From Chloroflexota bacterium (GTDB taxonomy: Bacteria > Chloroflexota > Anaerolineae > B4-G1): 6,033 nt of DNA. Shown here piece after piece: positions 1-4,743 of this stretch. The stretch covers positions 1 through 6,033 of the forward strand of contig JAUVSX010000208.1 in NCBI GenBank assembly GCA_030596915.1, written 5' to 3'. Made by a program: the position numbers and the translations under genes. The notes below the pieces were generated by a model. It saw nothing but the letters and a program-made list of their open reading frames with translations. It had not been told where the DNA came from and did not search any database. Within the stretch, counting starts at the first letter, position 1. Each line of letters begins with the position of its first letter.

Positions 1-216
1 CAGACCCGACTGGCCACGGCTCACTCCGATCTGGACCCACCCGCCCCGACGCTCCACCCTTATGCCCTCCTGGCGGATCAGAGCTGACGCGAATCCGTCC
101 GGATTTGGCGAGACGACGGTTCTCGGCCAAGCAACCTCCACCTCTTCGATCGCGACGCCGACGAGGGATTCCCTGAGCTCGCGTACGACGGTCTCGACCT
201 CGGGCAGTTCAGGCAT
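1..216 (-). CDS. mutM: Formamidopyrimidine-DNA glycosylase (Fpg/MutM), N-terminal 72 residues, cut by the window edge
   Basis: Read on the minus strand from an ATG at 216, the protein begins MPELPEVETVVREL, the hallmark N-terminus of the Fpg/Nei family. In this family Pro2 (the N-terminal residue once Met is removed) is the Schiff-base nucleophile and Glu3 a catalytic acid; both are present. The family excises 8-oxoguanine and other oxidised purines and cleaves the abasic site by beta,delta-elimination. Only the start of the N-terminal beta-sandwich is in the window; the helix-two-turn-helix and zinc finger would lie beyond the left edge. A purine-rich ribosome site (GAGGAAGG) sits about six bases before the ATG, which supports this start. 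By eye, the loop that normally reads RR-G/A-K-Y reads RRGGW here (residues 56-60), so the usual conserved Lys is Gly. The gene is divergent from the LCP gene. Family assignment is secure; full activity is less certain because of the loop change and because the rest is unseen. Confidence 0.93.
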   Translation of the reverse strand, partial: MPELPEVETVVRELRESLVGVAIEEVEVAWPRTVVSPNPDGFASALIRQEGIRVERRGGWVQIGVSRGQSGL

Positions 217-264
217 CTGCGGCCTTCCTCGAGGCATTCGGATGTGCCAGAGATGGCGTGATCG

Positions 265-292
265 TTGACACTGTGCCCTCGCGTGTTAGAAT
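265..292 (+). promoter_or_regulatory. Sigma70-type extended -10 promoter for the LCP gene
   Basis: A perfect -35 box TTGACA (265-270) is followed by a 16-bp spacer and a -10 box TAGAAT (287-292). A TG at 284-285 gives an extended -10 element. The predicted start of transcription is near the A at 299-300, about 13 bases before the LCP ATG at 313. This shows that the TTG at 265 is part of the promoter and not the start codon, although the reading frame is open from there. Confidence 0.8.
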
Positions 293-312
293 CCCCGCAA
301 GGTGGCGCACGT

Positions 313-1416
313 ATGCTAGAGGACACTCAGAGTTCGAGATCACGAAGCTCCAGTCGCGCCACGCCTTCTCGCCAAGAAGGCATCGAGGACACACAGCCCT
401 CTTGGCGCGTCCCGCGATCTCGCGCCTCGCGGCCTCGCGGGCACCGTCGCCAGCAGGGCCGCGGGCAATCACCGCCACCCGCAGCAGTCTCGCCCGCACC
501 CTCCTCCGCAACGACCAGGCGCCGGCGCCGTTCACCCGCCTCTCGTCTCCTGCCCCTGATGCTGGCGCTTTCTCTTGTGTGCGTGTGCCTCGGAATGGCC
601 TCCTTCGGTCTTTGGCAATCGAGCTCCTCGCAGGGGCGACTCAATGTGCTCGTCCTTGGCCTCGATCGCCGCCCCGGACAGGGATACGTCGTCCGCTCTG
701 ACACGATGATGCTGGTCACGGTCAACCCTCTGGGGCCACGTATCGGGCTTCTGTCCATCCCAAGGGATCTCTACGTCGATATCCCGGGATACGCCACCAA
801 CCGCATCAACACAGCGCACTTCTGGGGTGAGAACGAGGGTGCGGGACGCGGGCCCGTGCTGGCGAAACAGACCGTCGAGCACAACTTCGGGGTGCCCGTG
901 CACCGCTTCGTGCGCGTCGATTTCGATGGCTTTCGAGCTGTGGTCGACGCCGTTGGGGGTGTCGACATCCTTGTCGAGGAGCCCGTGGTGGACAACGCTT
1001 ACCCGACCGAGGACCATGGGGTGATCCGAATCGAGATCCTGCCAGGGCTTCAGCATATGGACGGGGAGACCGCTCTGCAGTACGCGCGCTCGCGCCACGG
1101 TTCGTCAGATTTTGACAGGGCGAGCCGCCAGCAGCAGGTTCTAGTTGCCCTTGTTCGACGCGTCCTCAATCCAGTCGTGTGGCCCCGGCTCCCGGCCTTG
1201 TACGCGGCCTTGGTCGATCACATCGATGCTGACGTGCGCGTCTGGGATCTGGTCCCCCTGGCTGCGACCCTCTTCCGCGTCGGTCCGGATGGCATAGAAT
1301 ACCACGTGGTTGGTCGAGACATGACCTCTCCCTGGACGACGCCGAGTGGGGGAGCCGTGCTGCTTCCGCAGTGGGAGCGGATCACGCCCATGATTCATCA
1401 ATTGTTCGCGCCGTAG
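313..1416 (+). CDS. LCP (LytR-CpsA-Psr) family cell-wall polymer ligase, single-pass membrane protein
   Basis: This is a 367-residue protein. LCP enzymes attach undecaprenyl-phosphate-linked anionic polymers (teichoic acids, capsule or similar) to peptidoglycan on the outer face of the membrane. Residues 1-78 are a low-complexity cytoplasmic tail rich in Arg, Ser and Pro; about 79-100 form one hydrophobic membrane segment; the LCP domain spans about 110-285. Family motifs are visible: NVLVLGLDRR (111-120), RSDTMMLV (128-135), SIPRDLYVDIPGY (148-160), RINTAHF (164-170), the DAVGGVDI block (212-219) and YARSRHGSSDFDRASRQQQ (257-275). These carry the Arg and Asp residues that bind the pyrophosphate and Mg2+ in the family. 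There is no recognisable C-terminal LytR_C domain; the protein stops about 80 residues after the last motif. The ATG at 313 is chosen because AAGGTGG (299-305) lies seven bases upstream and the promoter ends at 292; the longer TTG start at 265 lies inside the promoter. The polymer substrate cannot be read from the sequence. Confidence 0.93.
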   Translation: MLEDTQSSRSRSSSRATPSRQEGIEDTQPSWRVPRSRASRPRGHRRQQGRGQSPPPAAVSPAPSSATTRRRRRSPASRLLPLMLALSLVCVCLGMASFGLWQSSSSQGRLNVLVLGLDRRPGQGYVVRSDTMMLVTVNPLGPRIGLLSIPRDLYVDIPGYATNRINTAHFWGENEGAGRGPVLAKQTVEHNFGVPVHRFVRVDFDGFRAVVDAVGGVDILVEEPVVDNAYPTEDHGVIRIEILPGLQHMDGETALQYARSRHGSSDFDRASRQQQVLVALVRRVLNPVVWPRLPALYAALVDHIDADVRVWDLVPLAATLFRVGPDGIEYHVVGRDMTSPWTTPSGGAVLLPQWERITPMIHQLFAP

Positions 1417-1427
1417 CTAGAGCACAA

Positions 1428-1447
1428 TAGGGACCGACCGTCCCCTA
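1428..1447. terminator. Small stem-loop between convergent genes, possible bidirectional terminator
   Basis: GGGAC (1430-1434) pairs with GTCCC (1440-1444) around a five-base loop. The stem can be extended by TA/TA (1428-1429 with 1446-1447) if C1445 is bulged. It fills the 32-bp gap between the stop of the LCP gene (1416) and the stop of the convergent S51-like gene (1449). There is no T-run on either side, so a classical Rho-independent terminator is doubtful; position is the main argument. Confidence 0.3.
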
Positions 1448-1448
1448 A

Positions 1449-2138
1449 CTAGTGGGTCGACCCCTGGTTGACGACAACGGTTGCCTGCCCCGAACCTAGC
1501 GTCTCGACGCGGCCTGTCGGGCCGAGCGCTAGCGCCGTGCCACCCGGTATCCCCAGCCCCAAGCAGTCGGTGTGTGCCGCCAACAAGTAGCGCAAGTGCT
1601 CGGCGTGCTCAGCTCCGGCGAAATGGGGCGCCACGATGACGTGCGGTATCCAGCCCCATCCTTGCTCCGAGGTACCATACGCCCTGGGATCGGCTACCCA
1701 CGCTCCCATAGGCATGACCGCCGTTCCGGCTGCTACCACGGGCGCGCCGTCGTCGAAAGCCTGGGCGATGGCATCGAGCGCAGGGCTGCCCTGCAGTGCT
1801 CGGAGCAGTGCAAGTACGTCCGGTCCATCTCCGAGGTAGACGAGTCCAGCCTGAGCGAGCAGCCGGCAGTTCTCGACCCGATGGGCGTCCGCGTCCGTGT
1901 AGACGGGCACGATGTAGCCAGTGGAACCGCCCAGATCCTCCCAACAAGCGAGCAGATCCTCAGCCTCCGCGCTCGATCCACCTGCCGTTAGCAATACCGC
2001 CGCCGGACGGGCGGGTATTGACCATCCCAGGATTGCCGCGTCAATAGTGTCAGACTCGGCACGTCCCAGAAGCCCATCTCCAGCCAGCACCACCCATCCC
2101 GCGCCGGTGCGCCAAGTGAGAGGCCCTGCTTGGGTCAT
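1449..2138 (-). CDS. Peptidase S51 / cyanophycinase-like protein, apparently without the catalytic Ser and Glu
   Basis: This is a 229-residue protein with the class I glutamine-amidotransferase-like fold pattern of peptidase S51 (dipeptidase E, cyanophycinase). Seen by eye: LLTAGGSS (49-56) after the first strand; VYLGDGPDVLALLRALQGSPALDAI (100-124), matching the family's 'GG(D/N)Q..L...L..T.L' block; GAPVVAAGTAVMPMGA (131-146) where active members have the nucleophile elbow G-x-SAGA; APHFAGAEHAEHLRYLL (170-186) matching the D-x-HF block with His172 kept; and GLGIPGGTALAL (194-205), where active members have GI-D-E-x-TA. So the Ser is Thr139 and the Glu is about Gly199. The fold is intact, but hydrolysis by the usual triad looks unlikely. 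The ATG at 2138 overlaps the amidohydrolase stop by ATGA, with AGGGAG two bases upstream, so translation is coupled. It may be a binding or regulatory partner, or use a different chemistry. The family call is moderate; the loss of the triad rests on a hand alignment. Confidence 0.72.
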   Translation of the reverse strand: MTQAGPLTWRTGAGWVVLAGDGLLGRAESDTIDAAILGWSIPARPAAVLLTAGGSSAEAEDLLACWEDLGGSTGYIVPVYTDADAHRVENCRLLAQAGLVYLGDGPDVLALLRALQGSPALDAIAQAFDDGAPVVAAGTAVMPMGAWVADPRAYGTSEQGWGWIPHVIVAPHFAGAEHAEHLRYLLAAHTDCLGLGIPGGTALALGPTGRVETLGSGQATVVVNQGSTH

Positions 2139-3346
2139 GTCTCCCTGTGCCCGTGACTTAGTGGGCGAAACAGGTATTGGGCCACCGCTTGCAGCATAAC
2201 GCCTGCGCCCACAGAGAGCACTTCCTCGTCGACGTCAAAGCGCGGGTTGTGGTGGGGCGCGTCCAAGCCGCGCGACGCATTGGCCGAGCCAAGGAAGAAG
2301 TAGCAGCCAGGGACGTCCTGCATAAAGAACGCTGCATCCTCGCTGACAGTCACCTTCTCCCCAGTAAGCACGTTTTCAGCGCCCAAGACGGCCGCGGCCG
2401 CCTCCCGCACGACGTCGGCCACCTCAGGATCGTTGACCACCGCTGGCGTCAGGCCGTCCACTGCGAACTCCGCCGTCGCCCCGTAGGCCCGAGCTATCTG
2501 GTCTGTCAGCACGCCCATCCGGCGAACGACGATCTCTCGTACCGACAGGTCGTAGGTCCGGATGGTGCCGCTGAGCTTCACCTCGTTCGGAATAACGTTG
2601 AAGGCGTCGCCGCCGTGTATCGTGCCGACAGTCACCACAGCGGTCTCAAGGGGGCCCACGTTGCGGCTCACGATGGTCTGCAGTGAGCTGACAATCTGCG
2701 CTGCTGCAACGATGGGGTCCACGGTCTGCTGCGGCATTGCGCCGTGGCCGCCCCTTCCGCGCACGATGCACGTCCATCGTCCCGCCGCAGCCATCACCGG
2801 GCCCGCGGAAACGTCGACCTTTCCGGCGGGGGTGCTGTTCCACACGTGGGCGGAGATGAATACGTCCGGTCGTGGGTTCTCCAGCACCCCCTCGCGCACC
2901 ATCACCTCGGCGCCATTCATGCCTTCTTCGCCCGGCTGGAAGACGAGCTTGAGCGCGCCGCTCATCTCGTCGCGGTGGCCGGCAACCAGCGTGGCGACGC
3001 CAAGACCGACGGCCACGTGGGCGTCGTGCCCGCAGGCGTGCATCACCCCAGCGCGCTGCGACGCGTACTCCGCTTCGCTCTGCTCCTGGATCGGCAACGC
3101 ATCCATGTCGAAGCGGAGCATGATCACGGGACCGCTCTGCTGGCCCTCCAGCACGCCCACAACGCCCGTGTTGGCGACACCCGTTTGCACCTCATAACCC
3201 AAGTCTCCCAACACGCGGGCGATAATGCCCGCGGTGCGGTGTTCCTGAAAGCCCAACTCGGGATGTCTATGGAAATCGCGGCGCCAGGCGATGAGATGCG
3301 GTGTAATAGCTTTGACTTCGGCTTTCATGTTTGTCTGGATCGGCAT
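2135..3346 (-). CDS. M20-family (M20D-type) metal-dependent amidohydrolase, hippurate / N-acyl-amino acid hydrolase type
   Basis: This 403-residue protein has the usual length for the family. It hydrolyses amide bonds of N-acylated amino acids or similar compounds in the cytoplasm with a two-metal centre. Visible motifs: the N-terminal WRRDFHRHPELGFQE (21-35); FDMDALPI (79-86); MHACGHDAH (102-110) with metal-ligand candidates Cys105 and His107; QPGEEG (137-142) with Glu140 and Glu141; SAHVW (165-169) with His167; the dimerisation/lid domain from about 185 to 300 starting with GRGGHGAMP (197-205); and the C-terminal PHHNPRFDVDEE (364-375) with His366. All expected ligands are present, so it should be active; the substrate is not predictable. 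The ATG at 3346 is preceded by GAGGAA about four bases away; an in-frame ATG at 3328 is a weaker alternative. The last four bases overlap the S51-like gene, so the two form an operon. It lies 176 bp downstream of the PSP1 gene on the same strand, and I see no convincing promoter in that gap. Confidence 0.95.
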   Translation of the reverse strand: MPIQTNMKAEVKAITPHLIAWRRDFHRHPELGFQEHRTAGIIARVLGDLGYEVQTGVANTGVVGVLEGQQSGPVIMLRFDMDALPIQEQSEAEYASQRAGVMHACGHDAHVAVGLGVATLVAGHRDEMSGALKLVFQPGEEGMNGAEVMVREGVLENPRPDVFISAHVWNSTPAGKVDVSAGPVMAAAGRWTCIVRGRGGHGAMPQQTVDPIVAAAQIVSSLQTIVSRNVGPLETAVVTVGTIHGGDAFNVIPNEVKLSGTIRTYDLSVREIVVRRMGVLTDQIARAYGATAEFAVDGLTPAVVNDPEVADVVREAAAAVLGAENVLTGEKVTVSEDAAFFMQDVPGCYFFLGSANASRGLDAPHHNPRFDVDEEVLSVGAGVMLQAVAQYLFRPLSHGHRET

Positions 3347-3374
3347 TCGATTCCTCGTCTACTACTGCGACCAT

Positions 3375-3394
3375 GCCCTAGGGCGGGCCTAGGC
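3375..3394. promoter_or_regulatory. Two CCTAGG-centred palindromes upstream of the amidohydrolase gene, possible operator
   Basis: GCCCTAGGGC (3375-3384) and GCCTAGGC (3387-3394) are both perfect palindromes with the same CCTAGG core. Their centres are 11 bp apart, about one helical turn. They lie 29-48 bp before the amidohydrolase ATG (3346, minus strand), which would suit a regulator site or a small RNA hairpin in the leader. No matching regulator is identified. Confidence 0.3.
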
Positions 3395-3494
3395 GAGCGC
3401 CGCACCGACAGGCATGACGCCTGCTAGCCCACTCGATCCGGTTGGGCGCCCACATTCGCCAGGGGCGGGCCACAGGCAGGACCTCGAGTGTGAC

Positions 3495-3523
3495 ACGTGC
3501 AGGGGGTCGACCCGGCCGCACGT
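3495..3523. repeat. Nested inverted repeat at the 3' end of the PSP1 gene, possible terminator
   Basis: ACGTGC (3495-3500) and GCACGT (3518-3523) are inverted copies, and between them lies the 10-bp perfect palindrome GGGTCGACCC (3504-3513). The right arm touches the last base of the PSP1 stop codon (minus strand), so an RNA hairpin would form immediately after translation ends. No T-run follows on the minus strand, so termination is only a possibility. The same 10-mer occurs at 1454-1463. Confidence 0.3.
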
Positions 3524-4371
3524 CAAGACGTGAGAGGTTCCACGTCCTCTGCAGGGACCTCGATGCGCTGGTCGCCGATCTGGACGACCACGACGCCTTT
3601 CAAGGGCAGCAGGTCCACGACCCGTCCCTCCCCTGCCGGGGTCCTAACTCGCTTCCTGCGGCCGGGCATCGACTTCGCTGCCTCGGCGTACGCCTCGTGC
3701 TCGTAGCCAAGGCAACACCGCAACCGGCCACAGATGCCCGTGATCTCCGCGGGGCTGAGAGACACACCCTGGACCTTCGCCATCCTGATGGAAACGGGGC
3801 TGAACTCCGCAAGGAAGCGCGAGCAGCAGCGCATCTCGCCGCAAGCACCATAGCCTCCGCAGAGCTTTGCGTGATCCCTCGAGCCCACTCGTTTCAGGGC
3901 GACGCGGGCAGGCAACCTACCCTCCACCCGCTTACGCAGGGGGTCGAGACGGAGTTTCTTCTCTTCGGTCACATACAGGAAGGTAAGGCGTCGACCATCG
4001 AAGGAGTACTCGGCACTGATTAGCCTCAACGGCAGGCGAGCTTCATCCGCTGCGCGGCGAGCGATGCCAAGCGCTTCAGCTTCCTTCGCTTGCCAGTGCT
4101 GGCGAAGGGCGAGGTCGCGCCCCGAAGCTCTTCGCATCACAGGGCTCAAGGCCTTCGCATGCTCGCCCTCGCTGAGAGGTCGTAGACACGCCACCTCGCC
4201 AAGTTGCTTTCCCCGGGAGGTATCCACCAAGGCGAAGTCCCCGACCCGGAGGTCCGGGAGCCGGCTTGCGTCGAAGAAGTAGACCCTCCCGGCGGCCTGA
4301 AATCGAATTCCAGCGACCGCTGTGTCGCCAACCACGGGGCGTTCGTGGTCTCTGTTCTCTGTTGCGCTCAT
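3523..4371 (-). CDS. PSP1 domain protein, RicT/YaaT homologue (Fe-S, RNA-processing/regulatory factor)
   Basis: This is a 282-residue protein. The central part (about 165-230) reads GGYGACGEMRCCSRF, then FSPVSIRMAKVQGVSLSP, then GICGRLRCCLGYE, which is the conserved PSP1/RicT core. The cysteines at 177, 182, 183, 214, 219 and 220 are all present, plus an extra Cys171. In Bacillus subtilis RicT works with RicA and RicF as an Fe-S-carrying complex that steers RNase Y mRNA processing and affects sporulation, competence and biofilm formation; in other phyla the role is not established. Residues 20-65 form the N-terminal beta-rich part (FQAAGRVYFFDA, VGDFALVDTSRGKQLGEV), 94-165 an alpha/beta region, and 236-280 a basic stretch followed by a small beta domain. 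No ricA, ricF, holB or other usual Bacillus neighbour is in the window. The ATG at 4371 has AGAGGAAG seven bases upstream. It is probably transcribed from the minus-strand promoter at 4482-4510. Confidence 0.93.
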   Translation of the reverse strand: MSATENRDHERPVVGDTAVAGIRFQAAGRVYFFDASRLPDLRVGDFALVDTSRGKQLGEVACLRPLSEGEHAKALSPVMRRASGRDLALRQHWQAKEAEALGIARRAADEARLPLRLISAEYSFDGRRLTFLYVTEEKKLRLDPLRKRVEGRLPARVALKRVGSRDHAKLCGGYGACGEMRCCSRFLAEFSPVSIRMAKVQGVSLSPAEITGICGRLRCCLGYEHEAYAEAAKSMPGRRKRVRTPAGEGRVVDLLPLKGVVVVQIGDQRIEVPAEDVEPLTS

Positions 4372-4481
4372 TGCTGCGCTTCCTCTCGTATTTGTATTCA
4401 GTGAACCCCCTTCTTAGAATCCGCGTGCCGGAATGGGAAGCTGGTCAGACGGCGGGCTGGATGGTATGCTTTGGTGTGCCA

Positions 4482-4510
4482 ATTCTACCCCGTCGCTCGC
4501 GTTGCTGCAA
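4482..4510 (-). promoter_or_regulatory. Probable sigma70 promoter of the PSP1 gene
   Basis: On the minus strand TTGCAG (4510-4505) is followed by a 17-bp spacer and TAGAAT (4487-4482). The predicted start is near 4475, giving a leader of roughly 100 bases before the PSP1 ATG at 4371. The -10 matches consensus at five of six positions and the -35 at four of six. The direction and location suit PSP1, since no other minus-strand start lies between. Confidence 0.5.
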
Positions 4511-4530
4511 GCCCTGAGTGCCTTGGATCA

Positions 4531-4561
4531 TCCGGCGTCCGGAAAACCTGGGCGTCCGCCC
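4531..4561. repeat. Two adjacent short hairpins in the intergenic region
   Basis: TCCGG-CGT-CCGGA (4531-4543) is a perfect inverted repeat with a three-base spacer, followed by AAAACCT and then GGGC-GTCC-GCCC (4551-4561 region, extendable by one base pair with a tighter loop). They lie upstream of the PSP1 promoter on the minus strand and about 115 bp before the regulator promoter on the plus strand. They could be part of a small structured RNA or simply GC-rich chance repeats. Confidence 0.25.
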
Positions 4562-4632
4562 CGTGTAATCCGCTGTATGCGGGAGGCTGCACCAGTCGCG
4601 CTTGCCCTCAAGTGGAGCCGTGCAGGCCGACA

Positions 4633-4648
4633 AGACGCCACAGCGTCT
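4633..4648. repeat. Perfect 6-bp stem, 4-base loop inverted repeat upstream of the regulator promoter
   Basis: AGACGC (4633-4638) and GCGTCT (4643-4648) are exact inverted copies around CACA. The element ends about 28 bp before the -35 box of the regulator promoter. It could insulate that promoter from transcription entering from the left, or be a protein site; there is no T-run to make it a typical terminator. Confidence 0.3.
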
Positions 4649-4675
4649 CTCGACCTCGGATTATGAAGACCCAAA

Positions 4676-4704
4676 TTGACAAAATGCGAATTACGTGATA
4701 AGAT
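4676..4704 (+). promoter_or_regulatory. Near-consensus extended -10 promoter of the SufR-like regulator
   Basis: Perfect -35 TTGACA (4676-4681), an optimal 17-bp spacer, and -10 TAAGAT (4699-4704) preceded by TG at 4696-4697. It lies in a local AT-rich patch that stands out against the GC-rich surroundings. The predicted start is near 4711, giving a leader of about 33 bases. A promoter this strong in front of a repressor-type gene suggests it is held down by a bound protein. Confidence 0.85.
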
Positions 4705-4743
4705 ATCTGTGTTACTCATTAGACAGTAGGAGGAGGATATCCT
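4701..4743. promoter_or_regulatory. Pair of GATATC-centred palindromes, candidate autoregulatory operator
   Basis: AGATATCT (4701-4708) overlaps the -10 box, and AGGATATCCT (4734-4743) sits between the ribosome site and the GTG start. Both are perfect palindromes with the same GATATC core, with centres 34 bp apart. The first would block RNA polymerase if bound. The second may be partly a by-product of the ribosome site. Binding by the downstream regulator is an inference. Confidence 0.35.
4728..4736 (+). promoter_or_regulatory. Strong ribosome binding site deciding the GTG start at 4744
   Basis: AGGAGGAGG lies seven bases before the GTG at 4744. This strong Shine-Dalgarno match supports the GTG as the start rather than the internal ATG at 4768. 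Confidence 0.85.

Larger units (their letters stand above)
4372..4743. other. Divergent 372-bp intergenic region with two promoters and small stem-loops
   Basis: This gap separates the minus-strand PSP1 gene from the plus-strand regulator. It holds a likely PSP1 promoter (4482-4510, minus), a strong regulator promoter (4676-4704, plus), and between them three short inverted repeats. The short open frames here have no ribosome site, no recognisable motif and unconvincing composition, so I call no gene. I looked for tRNA, SRP RNA and common riboswitch cores and saw none. Confidence 0.6.

Noticed and set aside
265..312. Extension of the LCP protein by 16 codons from a TTG at 265
   Set aside because: The TTG is the first part of a perfect -35 box, and the predicted transcript starts after it. 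The ATG at 313 has its own ribosome site at the right distance.
532..1098. Long minus-strand open frame opposite the LCP gene
   Set aside because: It lies entirely across a plus-strand gene with clear LCP motifs. Its translation has no recognisable domain, and it is the usual GC-rich shadow frame.
2562..3427. Long plus-strand open frames of over 200 codons opposite the amidohydrolase gene
   Set aside because: The minus strand carries every M20 metal motif in frame. The plus frames show no motif and no ribosome site.
3442..4023. Plus-strand frame of 193 codons opposite the PSP1 gene
   Set aside because: It runs against the strongly conserved PSP1 core and shows no family signature of its own.
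4392..4419. Plus-strand promoter TTGTAT-16-TAGAAT upstream of the intergenic hairpins
   Set aside because: The -35 is weak, it lies in the PSP1 leader, and no gene or clear RNA starts downstream of it. I could not separate it from chance.
4431..4675. Known structured RNA (tRNA, SRP RNA, 6S RNA, common riboswitches)
   Set aside because: I saw none of the conserved cores, such as a T-arm GTTCRA or an SRP GGAAG tetraloop context, on either strand. A covariance-model scan would be the decisive test.
4433..4698. Short plus-strand frames in the intergenic region as small proteins
   Set aside because: There is no ribosome site, the translations are unstructured and Arg/Pro/Cys-rich, and the end of the longer one overlaps the regulator promoter.
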